Assembly: GCA_003255025.1 (NCBI GenBank)
Contig: QANY01000091.1
Coordinates: 427,345 to 491,344 of the forward strand
DNA: 64,000 nt
Reading direction: 5' to 3'
Origin: Datisca glomerata
Lineage: Eukaryota > Streptophyta > Magnoliopsida > Cucurbitales > Datiscaceae
The translations under genes were made by a program, and so were the position numbers. The notes under the pieces are model-generated. The model saw only the letters and a list, made by a program, of their open reading frames with translations. It searched no databases and had not been told where the DNA came from. This document shows, one piece after another, positions 35,529-48,001 of this stretch; position 1 is the first letter of the stretch, and each line of letters opens with the position of its first letter.

Positions 35529-37150
35529 TATCTGATTCTTCTAGGGAATTGTGTAACTGTTTATACATCAATTGTCATTGAGGTAATTCTCCTACATATG
35601 CCCTCTTCCCCCTTTGTATATGGGTTACAGTTTTGAAATGTTCCACTTCACATCATCAACTCATTTATAACGATCTCTTTGCAGGCCCTGGCCCTCCAAG
35701 AATACACATTAAAAAGCAAGGAGTTTATTTTCATCTTTTTCCCTCAATATTCAAAATCTCATGGTTTTTAAGTTTGTCATAGTAATAATCAATAGATGAT
35801 CAAGTAAATCTTTAACATTTCTTTGCTTTGTTGTTGTGGCTTCATTGACTATCATATCGTCACCGTCTGATAGACTGTTATAAATATAGTTTGAGCTCAT
35901 TGTGACCTTACTTGACTGATGCTACTTAAATTCGAGGTGTTCAAGCACCAATTAACTGAATGAGAATCATATAGCGATAGAACAAAAATAATTAGAATCT
36001 AGAGATAGTTTAAAGAGCCTATTCAGACACTTTATCGGGTGCTTCTCTTCATAAGAGTACGCTGGTAATGGCCTCTGCATCATATCTGCGATACCATACA
36101 ATTTTGAGGCAAAACGGTCTTTCATGTGCCTCACAACTTTCTCTAAGAATGTTCTCGATGTTCCCAATTTTGAGGTAACATGGCAATTGGCCTGTATGGA
36201 AGAAATTTCTTTGCTTTGGGAAAAATAAGGTGTTAATAAGAGAAGTCAAAAGTAGTTCTTTGTTAGTTGACACTATAGGAGAAAAGAGCCCACATTTCAA
36301 CGACAAAAGTGGAAGCTTTCTAGATAGAAAACGACAGGCACGTCTTCACTCCACTGTGAGTACGCATGATTGACTACTGAGATTGTAGTTGCAAGTAAAA
36401 TATATCTTCTACCCTCTCGGACACTGCCTGCTTTTAAGTTTCTATTTTGACTGGCTCTGTTTCCTTTCAATCCAATCAATACTTATTTTCAGACTGCAAA
36501 ATTTCTAACTTGTACACTCGCTGATGGATCAACACGAGGACTTATATTACGTTGACATGAGCCTTCGGTTCATATTTTGATAATTTAATACGGAGTTCAA
36601 GAAAAAGTTGATTTGATTATATATTTATTTTGATAAAAAATCTGTTGATATCGCATATCAATTATGGCCTCTTTTGTTCCTTAATATGAGTCTCTTTAGA
36701 TTTATGACTTCAAACAAAAACCAGCCAAGAGACTAATTACATCCAAACTCACATCTTACCAATCGTTTTATCGTGAATATGAAGAAGGCATGTTAACTAA
36801 ATGTACTTATTCTCGAGCATTATATGTTTTTTTTAATAATTTAGAGTTGTCTATATCTAAAGCTCTAAAGAAATTAACAAGTTTTTTAACGTACTTTTCG
36901 TGAAAACCGAATTGAGCATATAATTACTGACGTGAAGTGATGATGCTCCCAATCCCATTTCTATTTTATTTAGATGTGGAGATTGGCCAATGCAACACAA
37001 TTCATTGAAGATACTTATTGCATTCACTTGCCAAAGGAATAGAAGAAGAAAAAGGAGACATGATTACATGATGAACATATATTGGGTGTGGTAAAACTAA
37101 AAAGCGTTTTATGATATATAAAGAAGATGTTAGCACTGTAAAGAAAGTGT
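35529..37150. other. DCN1-like 3' flank and intergenic DNA
   Basis: The first 100-200 bp should be 3' UTR of the DCN1-like gene. Minus frames at 35967-36479 overlap in different phases and match nothing I recognise. No other gene seen. The deSI gene ends at its right edge, so the two genes converge. Confidence 0.45.
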
Positions 37151-38262
37151 TTAAAAAGAAGTGAAAATGAAAGGTGAAGTTGGAGGAAGAGCACGTCTAG
37201 TTCTGTTTCTGCCTCTGCGGAATATGCTACAATTAGAAGAAGATGAAGATGATGATGATGAACAATTAGAAGCTCTTACTCCATCTGACTGGCTTTTCAA
37301 TTCCTTTTTTTCTTCTTCAATTGTCTTCTCTTCTGCTTTATCGTTCCGAATTTTAATCGAACTTATCGTTACCGGTACAACACAGTTACAGAGAAATCCT
37401 GTATTGCAGTAATCTGAATTGTGAACAAATTTAAACCAGGAAAAAGAGAAGAAAAATGGAGATAATTTTAATTACCAATTCTAGCAAGCCGATTAATCCA
37501 ACTGGGGATTGGATTTCCAGTGAGTCTAACACACACATCATCGCAAAAATGATTGCAATTTTTGGTGATCAAATTGTATGCATTTCCTCTGTATGTTTCA
37601 GAAAATTCCTCCATTATTTCCCTCACTTCTGCAGCTCCCTTGTCTGTTTTACCAATCAAAATAGTCTTCCTAAACATAAATCCTTCACATTGCTTTGGCT
37701 CTCCTTCAAATATTCCTGTTGTTGAATACTCATGTGCTCCAAATGCATACTCAACTCCATGAACTGCTTCAATTAACCACCATTTTCAGATTAAGAAAAA
37801 AAACCCAGAAAGATAAATCAACCAAAGGAAGATGATGATTATTTTTGCTAATCATAGTTGATTTCATTTTTTAATTTATTAACTTTCCCAGTAAAAAAAA
37901 AAAATCTTTTTCAGTTCCTCAATTTACTTTATAACTTTTATTTTTGGGTTTATGAACATATTACCCAGATCACAAAACACTACGGAAAGTTCAAATCCTT
38001 AACATGGATTCTCTTTTCTTCCATTTTCTCATCAACCAAACAGAAAGTAAGGCCGAAGTATGACATACCCATCACAAAACAGATCTAAATTTACCCAAAA
38101 AAAAGAACCAAAAAGCTAACACTAACCTTGAACTCCAGAATGATAAACTCCAAGACCAAACCAATAGGCATATCCATTAATGGAGGTCAGATCATAGACA
38201 TTAAGGTAAACAGGAACTGATCCTTTACAGTGATCATTTCCAGAAGTTCCTCTACACAACAT
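37151..38262 (-). CDS. deSI-like PPPDE-domain peptidase
   Basis: PPPDE proteins are papain-like cysteine peptidases acting on SUMO or ubiquitin conjugates. Three minus-strand exons: 38262-38127, 37763-37476, 37398-37151, in phase, giving 223 aa, close to the plant deSI-like family. The domain runs from about residue 16 to 140. Visible catalytic residues are His41 (GVYHSGVQ) and Cys115 (TKNCNHFCDD). Other family blocks are YGYAYWFGLG-like (NGYAYWFGLG), EYAFGAHEYSTTGIFE and GNPIPSWINRLARI. The C-terminal tail is Glu/Lys-rich, then has a serine run and a basic RRGRNRTRR. Start chosen as the first ATG before the conserved domain. The substrate in plants is not known from sequence. Confidence 0.95.
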
Positions 38263-39900
38263 TTCGATCTCACTTCATCACAAACATACGTTTTTAGCTT
38301 CGAGCACGGAGCACCTACAAATACTTCACTTCTAAGTACCTTTGGATCAAATACATTATCATGGAATTGGAAAATATATCAAAAGAAGTTTTAGGTGTAA
38401 AGAATTTTCAAATAAGAGAATGAGAATCTTACTCTATCAACAGTGCCACTCACTCGGAGGTATATAATATAGTATAGTAGATCATGCTTGATTATTTAAT
38501 GTTTTAGAAATTTCGTTACTTCTCATTTTTCAACTTATGAGAAAATATAATTAGGCTTAACAATGACTTACTTTTTATTTTGAACTTTTTTATATCAACT
38601 TAGTCTTTAAACTTTTAAATACAAATATTACGGAAATAGTGACATGAAATGAAAATTGTCAATATTGAATTATAGTTAACAACATATCGAGTAATCTTAA
38701 ATATTTATCTCATGCGTCATCAATTTTTGTGACATTTCAGTTACGAAATATATAATGATTAAAATGATCTATAAAAGATAGGGCATAACAAAATAAATAG
38801 TATTTCTCTATCAAATTAAAGATAATGAATTGAATTTAAAATATCTTCTGTGATTACTGCTAGTTTATGTCTTGATTGCATCAAACAAATAGTTTAAACT
38901 AAAATGATTGTCATAAAATTCACGCTAGCGCGACAACTAGTTATGATCCTAAAAATATGGGTTAGTAAAAAAAAGGGTAAAGTTTAGGATTGAATTAAGG
39001 AAATGACTTTAATTGGTTAGAGAGTCTGTTCTGGGTTTGATCATACTTTAGATTTCTTTTTGAAATTCTTGGAGAAATTTATGTACACTCATTATGGTGC
39101 ATAGTGGCCAGTGGGTTTGTAGTATTATATTATGATTTTAATTAATTCAGTTTTTTTAATTAACTGAAAAAGGGGAAAAGGATATCATAATTTCAGATGA
39201 TGGTAGGCCCAGGCCAGATTAGAAGTTAGTTTTAATTAATTGTTTTTTTAAACTTGATTGGCCTCTAATGATTATATTGAAGTGTTGTTGCTTAAGTGAG
39301 AAAAAAATGATGATTTTTTTTATTAGTATCGGATTTTGAGAGTATAGTTATCCGATTAATCTTGAGGGTGTACAGACTCTCAATAAAAATTTTTTCGTAA
39401 GTGCACCATGATTAATTTAAGAGATAAATCTTCAATATGATGGCCACGAATTAGAGCGTCTCAGTTCAAATCCATGACTCAAGAGCAAATCCCCTCAAAT
39501 TTACTGTGAGCAATTGCGCTATACCCACGTAGTTAAGAATGAATGATGACTTTACCAGTGAGTTAAGTTGAATTTTCTGTTGCTGGTCAACACTTTGACT
39601 TTGATGTCTATCCAGTGACGTTGAACCAATGGTTTGAAACTCTTCATTTCTTACTCTTATAAAAGAGTGTGTTTGTAACTTCTCGCTTGGACTGAAATGC
39701 CCGGCTTGTCTCTTTGATTTGGGTTTAATCATGATTTTGGGCTGTGTATTATGGTGTGAGACGGGCTTTGATTTTGGATTACTTTAGGAGTATCTTAGTC
39801 ATTACAATTCTTTAAATTGTTGACTGATTATGACCCGTTACTCACTCTTGTTTAGACTTGTCAATGCATCACAGCCGTTTATGTACTTTAATCTTATTTT
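38263..39900. other. deSI upstream region and AT-rich intergenic DNA
   Basis: Contains the deSI promoter (a TATA-rich stretch near 38461-38475 on the minus strand, about 200 bp upstream of the ATG). Beyond it I see no gene. A short minus frame at 39466-39732 has no recognised domain. Confidence 0.4.
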
Positions 39901-42002
39901 TTTCATTTCTCTTCTTCCGCTCCTCTTGTTTGGCGGCAGTGGGATGTGGTGGAGGCTTTGTCTCGCTCGACCGTTTTGTTTCTTCTCCTTCATTCATCTC
40001 TAAATTCAGGTGATTTCTGACGTTTTTTATTGCTTGCGATTTTGTGGTTATTGATTTGCTTTTGTTCTTCTTTCTGTTTCTGTTTTTATTGTTTGATTTT
40101 TTTTTCGTTCATCGGTATAAAAAAATTGTATGCTTATAATTTTTTCTGTTTCTTTGTTATTTTTTTCGCTTTCCTTCTTCTCTGTCTTTGTTTTCCGTTT
40201 TGATTTTTTTTTTGTCTTTCTGCTTCTTGGTTTTTCTTTTTCTTCTTCCTTTTCCTTTGTGTTTCTTTTCGGTTTTCTCCTGCCTTTCTTTTTATTGTTT
40301 GATTTTGTTTTTTTGTTGATTAATATAAAAAGAATTGTGTCTTCATAATTTTTATGGATTTTAAATACCGCATGGAAATATTTATGTTAATCGGTGTAGT
40401 GGTGGGTTGTTGGCTATTTCTTCAGCCAATCTTTTGTTTCAATAGCTGCGTGTCAGTAGAGGTAACATGGTTTTTCGTTTTTTCTCTTGATAGTTAATCG
40501 GTGGATTTTGTTTTGCTTGTCTCAATGATTGATCACCCATACCTCTTTGTTCAGGCTTAGGATAGACTTGCATTATATCCAAGTATGTCTTCTCAACAAT
40601 CAGTTTTTTTGTCCATGTAAGTCGGTTCGGTGCAGTTTGTTTGTTTTCATTTGAACGTCTATAAATTGAACATTCACGTGTTATCCAGCGTCAATTGCTC
40701 TATGCGTCAGCACCTTATATGTAGGTTTGGCTCTGAAAATTTATTGTATTCACAGCTCATGGTTTTATGTGCTTGTTCCTATGGTTGAATTATTGACTCT
40801 GCCTGTTTTGTTTTTCATTTGATTTTCATATATTGTTTTTCATTTGCTTTTTCGTCTTGCTTTCTCTTCTTCGTTCGTTGTTTATAGTGGGTATGTTTTT
40901 TTTCTTCTTCTCTGTATCTCTTCTTCATTTTCGTCTCTCTTTTTTTTTCTTTTTTCTTCTGCTCTATTTTTTTTGTCTGCTTCTATACTGCTTCTTCTTC
41001 TTCTCTGCGTTTCTTTTTCTTCTTTATTTTTCTTTCCATGTTTTAGCTTTAGTTTTTGGCTCATGTTTGTTAGCATTATTTTAGCTTAAGTATTCAAATT
41101 TGCTGATATTGACTCGTCAAATTTCTTATGGTTCAGATTTTGAGTGTCGTTGTCTTTTGTTATCTCCAAGCTGTTAGTCACTGTGAGTTGAAGCCACAGG
41201 GAAATTGGGTATTGTATCATGACTTTTGACGTAGTTCTTCTATTTTTTTATATGACTTAACATATTTTTATTGATTGTTCTTTTCATTTGAATGTTATTA
41301 GTGATTTTAGAGATGCTTAATGTTTGTCTGAGTTTTGTTCATGGCTTGTTTTATTAATATATTGAATTTGGGTGAGAATTTGTCCGCATACTTATTGATT
41401 GTGTTGTATAGAGTTAAAATTTGATGTTCTTTCCAGGTGTTATGATTCAGTTGCATATTCATTGATTTGAATTATTCTTTTGTTTTTTCTTCTGTTTTAG
41501 TGACGCTCTTTGTGATTTGAAATTTTTTGAAAATTTTTCATTTCGATTTTCTATTATTGTCTTATGTTATGTGGTTAATTTATCTTGTGTCTGTGTTAGT
41601 TAACTGTGAATAATGATTTCATAATTGTGTTTGTATAATTCTAACCTACTTATATTGTTGAATTTTTTTCCGAATTTTTTTATAATCATTTGTGCTTCGA
41701 TATTAAAACAAATTCAGTTATGGTTTTCAATGATATTAGAACGGATTCATCTGTGGTTTTTAATCATAATTTCTTGAGATATGAGATATTTGAATCTCGA
41801 AATGTTAGTGTTATGTGTTCTGATTCTTTTTTGTTTGTTTGTTGTATTACTTCAGTCAAGTGTTTTTTTAGCTTTTTACTTTGTTAGTTTCTTTGTTTGA
41901 TGTTTAGGGTTGTTAGATTAAAGATCTTTGCAACAACTTCAATATATTATTCATCTCTATGATTTATGTTCATCATTGATTATAAGTTAGGATTTCTTAT
42001 AG
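39901..42002. other. T-rich, intron-like DNA upstream of the transporter fragment
   Basis: Very T/C-rich. A possible leader exon ending at a CAG-GTGATT donor near 40008 is followed by intron-like sequence. Frames at 40130-40348 and 40833-41089 are low-complexity Phe/Leu/Ser runs and not credible proteins. I searched this stretch for earlier exons of the transporter and found none. Confidence 0.5.
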
Positions 42003-42850
42003 GGTAGCTGTTCTTAAAGTTGATGATCTTGGAAGAAGGCCATTGCTTATCGGAGGTGTCGGTGGGGTTGTAAGCATTCTCTAGGCTTAATTTGGTGTTA
42101 TTTTCTCTTAATTGTTACATTCATGAGAGGAAGCTACAATGGAAGATCTTATTCAGCACTCTGTTCTTCTGATAGGCTTTTTCCTTACTTCTCCTTTCGG
42201 CTTATTACAAATTTCTTGGAGGCTTCCCTGTTGTTGCAGTAGCTGCTCTTCTTCTGTATGTAGGCTGCTACCAGGTACCTTTTTCCTCTTGAGATTTTTC
42301 ACAATGACGCATTTGCCCCTGTTTGACTGATGTCCCGCCTGTATATTACCTTTTGTGTTGGTTATAAAGCATCAGTACTCTCTGTCTCTCGAGAAGTACA
42401 TTTTTCGTTAAGCGATGGTATTTTTGAACTTGTATTGAAAAATTGTGGCAGATATCATTTGGACCGATCAGTTGGCTTATGGTGTCGGAAATATTCCCGC
42501 TTCGAACGAGAGGAAGAGGGATTAGTCTTGCTGTTCTTACCAACTTCGGCTCCAACGCCATTGTCACCTTTGCATTCTCACCATTGCAGGTATTAATTTA
42601 TCGCTTCCATCTCGTTCTTTTCGCAATTTTTGCAATAAAAATCCGGTTCTCATATTATAACTATCTTCATTTTCATTTTCTCTTGAACGTTAAAAATTGC
42701 AACTTATGTTTACAGGAACTGCTGGGAGCAGAGAACCTTTTCCTTCTTTTCGCAGCTATCGCCTTGATTTCACTCTTGTTTGTCGTGCTTCAAGTCCCGG
42801 AGACCAAAGGTTTAAGCTTGGAAGAAATAGAATCTAAAATCTTGAAGTGA
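42003..42850 (+). pseudogene. 3' part of a plastid D-xylose-proton symporter-like sugar transporter
   Basis: Four exons with correct GT-AG borders and matching phases: 42003-42069, 42176-42274, 42452-42589, 42716-42850 (stop TGA). They encode the last ~146 residues of a major-facilitator sugar transporter: VAVLKVDDLGRRPLLIGGVG, LLSAYYKFLGGFPVV, LYVGCYQISFGPISWLMVSE with the IFPLRTRGRG motif, and VPETKGLSLEEIESKI at the end. This is very close to the plastid D-xylose-proton-symporter-like 3 family of Arabidopsis. A full protein needs about 500 residues, and no upstream exons are visible, so only about the last four membrane helices remain. No stop or splice damage is present in what is left, so loss was recent or the fragment is used. 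I call it a truncated copy. Confidence 0.85.
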
Positions 42851-44700
42851 GCATGAGGATGCTATATGCTAACTACGGCAATCAGATGACATATAAAAAA
42901 AAGATGTTTGAGGAAACAAATCTTTCTATAACCAGGCATTGTGCATTCTTATACGCGATGATGATGATGAGTGCTATGGAAAAAGAACAGCCTTTTATAT
43001 TGTCTTGAAAGCCTGTTAAAAGAAAGTGAAAGAGCTTTTCTGCTCATGTGTTCTTACAGTTAATTCTATTGCCACAGCCATGTTTTCTTACACAAATGAT
43101 CAGCCTACTAAAACCCCATTTCAGCGTCATTGTCCTGAATGAGCATCGATTAAATTCCTAAATGTGACTCTTGAGATTGAGATTGAGAGTAAATAATTTT
43201 CATCATAAGATTGTTAAACTATAATGGTGAGAAAATAAATGTTTGAAAAGATAAGATTATCATGTTTAACAACCAAAAAGATATTATGACAACCAAAAAG
43301 ATATTTTGCATTTTAAGAATAAAAAATAAATTAAATGCTCAGAATTAGCAACCTCCCAAAATTTGGGGGTTCAAATATCTTCCAAAGGTGAGGAAGTGAA
43401 GATTGCTCGGATTCAAATCCCCTTAAATTTTTCTTCAACCAAACATGAGTTTTCACTTAATATTCCTCCATACCAAATACGGCTTTATAGTTTGTTCTTG
43501 TTGTTAATTTGGTCCTTACCTATACCATACATATCTACATCAATAATAAATATAAATGGAGCTAAAGAGGAAAAACTATTTTGGACATCAATTGCTCTCA
43601 TTATTTCATGGAAATCCTTAATTCTCCTTCATAAATAGTAAGATTAATATCAAGTAATTTTAAATTAAATGATTAATGTTAAATATTTTATCATTTACAT
43701 ATCGCCTTGAATAATTATCCAATACTAATTTTTATTTTTATCAGTTGCATAAAATAAGCGCATGAAAAAAGTTTAAAGAGATCAAATATAATATTATTAG
43801 TTCAAATATATTATTAAAAATAATAGAACCTCAAGCAACTATAAATGTTTGAACTAAATATAATATATATATTTTTATGAATTCTCCAAATATTTGATAC
43901 TCTATATCATTTTTTACTATATAACTACTGTATGTTTAATACTTTTTCACATTTTGAAGCATTATTTTAATTGAAATCTCATTGTTTAATTCATCACGTG
44001 CGATGCATTGTTTAAGAACTAATAGTTTTAATTTATTAATTTAACCTTTAAACTTATAAATCATTAGTAATTAATAATCTTAAACACGTCACGAACTAGT
44101 TAATAGTTGTTGACGATAAATATTTATCACATATAATCTGTAAGTAATTAAAAAATTTGAAACGTTATAAACGAAATCGTCAACGAACACAAACTTTAGA
44201 CTATCCGTCCTCTTATCATCTAAGACAGTGGCGCAACGAAATGAAGTCCTCTTGTCCATCACCTTGATGTGGTTTGTCACATATTGTTTGTGCCTCACAG
44301 GACACATGAGCCCTGTGGTCGAGAATACTCATCAAGAGGGTTTTATTATAACCCCTTTTAACTCTTTTAATAAGTGATCTCAGTTCACTACATTTCATAC
44401 TCAATGCAAAACAGAACAGAAGAGATAAGGTACTCTTACAAGTGGCACATCTCAGTCCAATGGTATGGTGAGCAAAAGAACACAACCGATTGGTGTGTGT
44501 TCTCCTATGTCATATCACAATTTTTCTTTAATCAATGTTATCCATATATGTATTTAGTGGTTTTGAATTTGATTCACGTTAATCTCAATCTTCATAAAAT
44601 TTGTAAATTAAAAAAAAGCCGATGCGATGAGTTTCATATATAATTTTATTTTCTAAAAAGGTTACAGGAAAAAATATTTTAAATGGGAAAAAAGAGTTAG
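42851..44700. other. Intergenic DNA
   Basis: The first part may be 3' UTR of the transporter fragment. The rest is AT-rich, with two short repeats of ACAACCAAAAAGATATT (about 43267-43307). No gene recognised. Confidence 0.45.
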
Positions 44701-44785
44701 AGGCTATTGTGTGAGTTGGAGAAGGATGAACTCATTATCCAGTGGTGAAGAATGGGGCTGAAAACAGAGCCTCAGCAGTCACTTG

Positions 44786-44887
44786 GATAAGCCACGCGTA
44801 ACTTACCCAATCATAGTTGTGTGGCTCTTAGAAATCTCAAAGCAACACCACAGCTTTCACCATTTCGTAGACACTCAAAATATATAT
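44786..44887 (+). promoter_or_regulatory. Rubisco activase promoter elements
   Basis: A GATAAG I-box at 44786-44791, the light-response motif typical of photosynthesis genes, next to CCACGCG. A CCAAT-type site lies at 44807-44811 and a TATA box (TATATAT) at 44881-44887, about 118 bp before the ATG. The arrangement fits a light-regulated nuclear photosynthesis gene. Motifs are seen; their use is inference. Confidence 0.6.
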
Positions 44888-45004
44888 TTGAACAGCTTAC
44901 TTAACACATACACACAAAGAGCTTCACAGCAACTCTAAAAGCCATAATCTTTAGTGCCTTGAGTTTCTGTTTGATCATTCAGAGCCAATCAAAGCCATTC
45001 ATCC

Positions 45005-45139
45005 ATGGCTTCTTCCGCTGTCTCAACCATTGGAGCAGTCAACAGATCCCCTGTACTACTACTACTCTTTCTCTTCCCTTTTCTTTTTTACTTCCTTTTT
45101 TCCCTTTGAAATTGTTTCTTTGACATAAACCATTTCTTT

Positions 45140-45179
<40 letters not shown>

Positions 45180-47283
45180 ATTAGACTCTTTACTGTCTAT
45201 TTTTTCTTTTTGGTATATGGGTTTGCTTTGTTTGAAACATAAATTTATGTATCGAGTCAAGTTTTCAGCTTTCTTTCCTTTATTTTTTCAAAGATCCAAA
45301 AGTAGTCTTGCATTAAGTGTAAAAATTCAATTAGTGATGAGACATTGGTACTATTGGATTAATTTTTTTCTAAAGAAACTGTCTCTGTCCTTTTATGCAG
45401 TTAAATTTGAACAACAATGGAACTGGAGGGTTGCTGCCAAACACAGCCTTCTTTGGCAGCAGTCTGAAGAAGATGAACTCAAGATTGACCAATCCGAGGA
45501 TTGCTGCTGGCAACATTAAGGCTGTTGCTGACGATGACGAGGAAAAACAAACATCGAAGGACAGGTGGGGAGGCCTTGCCTTTGACACATCTGATGACCA
45601 ACAAGACATTACCAGAGGAAAGGGAATGGTTGATTCCCTTTTCCAAGCTCCCATGCAAACTGGAACTCACTATGCTGTCATGAGCTCTTATGAATACCTC
45701 AGCACTGGTCTTCGCCAGTAAGCATCATCTTTCTATCCCTATGATCAACCTGTTTGAAAACAGTTTTCAAAATCAGTCAGAGATTAGAATACGAGTTTCG
45801 TAAACTTGCTTTTGTGAAATTAATTTGAAAAACTGGTTTGCCATTTGGGGATTGAAACTTGATTAGTTATATGCAATTTGAGTCATAGTAAATAATGCTA
45901 AATATTATGCTTCAGATACTTGGATAACAATATGGATGGATTCTACATAGCTCCAGCTTTCATGGACAAGCTTGTCGTTCACATCACCAAAAACTTCATG
46001 ACTCTCCCCAACATAAAGGTTAGCTTCTCAAATTTCTTGAAAAGAAAGAAGTTTTATTTTGTTAATCTTTTGTGTCTAATTTAGATACTAATTTGGATGC
46101 ATTGTTTTCCTTAGGTTCCTCTCATTTTGGGTATCTGGGGAGGTAAAGGTCAAGGTAAATCTTTCCAGTGTGAGCTTGTCTTTGCCAAGATGGGAATCAA
46201 GTGAGTTTCCGATTCGTCTACATCTTTACGAATTGTTAGAATGTTTTCTCACGTCGTCTAAATCTGTACATTATGTATTGATTATAAGGCTTCAATACCT
46301 CTCTTTATCACATAAATTTTAAGGAGCTATATGAGTTTTTCAACTTGAAGCTTTGATCTAACATTTTATTGATTCCATTTCGGTTGGTGATGAAATTTCA
46401 GCCCCATCATGATGAGTGCCGGAGAATTGGAGAGCGGCAACGCAGGAGAGCCCGCGAAGTTGATCAGGCAACGGTATCGTGAGGCGGCCGACATCATCAA
46501 GAAGGGAAAGATGTCTTGCCTATTTATCAATGATCTTGATGCAGGTGCCGGTAGGCTTGGTGGGACAACTCAATACACTGTGAACAACCAAATGGTGAAT
46601 GCTACCCTCATGAACATTGCTGACAATCCAACCAATGTTCAGCTCCCGGGTATGTACAACAAGGAAGAGAATCCACGTGTACCGATCATCGTCACAGGTA
46701 ATGACTTCTCGACATTGTACGCTCCTCTCATTCGTGATGGTCGTATGGAGAAATTCTACTGGGCGCCCACCAGAGAAGACCGAATTGGTGTCTGCACTGG
46801 TATCTTCAGAAGTGACAATGTGGCTAAGGAAGATATTGTCAAGCTTGTTGACACATTCCCTGGTCAATCTATTGGTAAGCATGGAACTATCTTGGTTTTT
46901 ATGTTCATTTTTTCAATATAGCCCTAGTAAAAACAATTGTCCTTATTTTTACTTTTTTGGAGACTCATTTTCAAATCGTGAAATTATTTACGGATATTGC
47001 AGATTTCTTCGGGGCGCTAAGAGCACGGGTTTACGACGACGAAGTGAGGAAGTGGATATCGGGTGTCGGAGTACAGGACGTTGGGAAAAAGCTTGTGAAC
47101 TCAAAGGAGGGTCCCCCAACGTTTGATCAACCAAAAATGACACTGGAGAAGCTTTTGGAATATGGAAACATGCTTGTTCAGGAACAAGAGAATGTCAAGA
47201 GAGTCCAGTTAGCTGACAAGTACTTGAGTGAGGCTGCTCTTGGTGATGCAAATCAAGATGCTATTAGCAGAGGAGCTTTCTAG
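45005..47283 (+). CDS. RCA: Rubisco activase, short (beta) isoform, chloroplastic
   Basis: An AAA+ ATPase of the chloroplast stroma that removes inhibitory sugar phosphates from rubisco. Six exons: 45005-45052, 45401-45717, 45916-46018, 46115-46200, 46402-46874, 47003-47283, in phase, giving 435 aa. A Ser/Asn-rich transit peptide ends near residue 56; the mature part starts about AVADDDEE and has the conserved WGGLAFD. Walker A is GGKGQGKS (about 165-172), Walker B is LFINDLDAG, and sensor-type [12 protein letters not shown] and [10 protein letters not shown] follow. It ends AISRGAF then TAG, without the redox-sensitive C-terminal extension of the alpha isoform. A degenerate copy of that extension lies at 47731. 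A (CT)n run is in intron 1 and an LTR-like relic in intron 4. Confidence 0.98.
45142..45175. repeat. (CT)n microsatellite in rubisco activase intron 1
   Basis: 17 CT units. Confidence 0.95.
46234..46363. repeat. LTR-like 130-bp repeat in rubisco activase intron 4
   Basis: It begins TGTTAGA and ends TCTAACA, a perfect 7-bp terminal inverted pair with TG...CA ends, as in LTRs. The body aligns with 17241-17364 in RAE1 intron 7 (TGTTAGAATGTT, then TATAA, ATACCTCTC/GTACCCCTC, TTTTAAGGAG). Probably a solo LTR of a small retroelement (TRIM type). No clear target duplication. Confidence 0.6.
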
Positions 47284-47730
47284 TTAGACCTTTGCCTCCA
47301 GGTTATTTTCTCTCTTCACTTCTAAACTAAATTTCAAAAACACCCTTAAACTTGACTGTTTTGCAATCAGCCAATTCAGTATACGTGGATGTACACGTAT
47401 TGAAACTTCTTTGCAAATTTAGCCCCATTTTATCGGAAACTTGATATAATTTGTATGTCACATCGATTGTAGTGGTTGAGAAAGTAATGGAAGATGAGAT
47501 ATAAGTCAAATAGGAAAACACATACAAATGGTGTGCGTAAAAACATCAAGACTAACTAACTATGTAACGAGTCACTTAATTGTAAAAGAATTTAAGGTAC
47601 AAAGATTAACAGATCACTTAATGCGACTGATGCTAGCATTTCTTGTGATCGCAGAACAGTCAAAGAACAGGCTAAAGATTAATGATCTGTTGAGGCGTTT
47701 ATTTAATATTATAGCCATGGTTTGATGCAG

Positions 47731-47830
47731 GTAAAGCAAGTTAATGTTCAAGTTCCAGAAGGCTGCACTGATCCATTTGCAACAAACTTTGATCCCACTG
47801 CTAAAAGCCAACAGCAGCTGCCAGTACTGA
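47731..47830 (+). pseudogene. Relic alpha-isoform C-terminal exon of rubisco activase
   Basis: After an acceptor-like TTTGATGCAG, the sequence encodes VKQVNVQVPEGCTDPFATNF followed by DPTAKS, the start of the redox-regulated C-terminal extension of alpha-type rubisco activase. It then shifts frame: the expected ending with the second regulatory cysteine (SCQY then TGA at 47828-47830) is in the +1 frame. It lies 448 bp after the beta-form stop codon, and no upstream donor avoids that stop. It cannot make an alpha isoform as it stands; it may survive in the 3' UTR. Confidence 0.8.
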
Positions 47831-48001
47831 AATTAAGCTGTTTTAGCCTTGTAATGGTCTCTGCCTGTTCCGTTAGTATGGATTGATAATATTCTTAATT
47901 TTTATTCTTGTGTGAAGCTCTGTCCCTACCATAAAAGTTTAGCTCCTTTTCTCTCATGTTTCTTTCCTAATGCTATCACAAAACATCTACACCACTAGTT
48001 A

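Noticed and set aside
35967..36479. Possible gene on the minus strand after the DCN1-like gene
   Set aside because: Three overlapping frames in different phases, no recognised domain, no splice pattern linking them.
40130..41089. Phe/Leu/Ser-rich frames, and a Lys/Glu/Arg frame on the opposite strand
   Set aside because: Product of T/C-rich low-complexity DNA; no domain and no conserved pattern.
44089..44643. Small genes upstream of rubisco activase
   Set aside because: Overlapping frames on both strands, no domain, AT-rich context.
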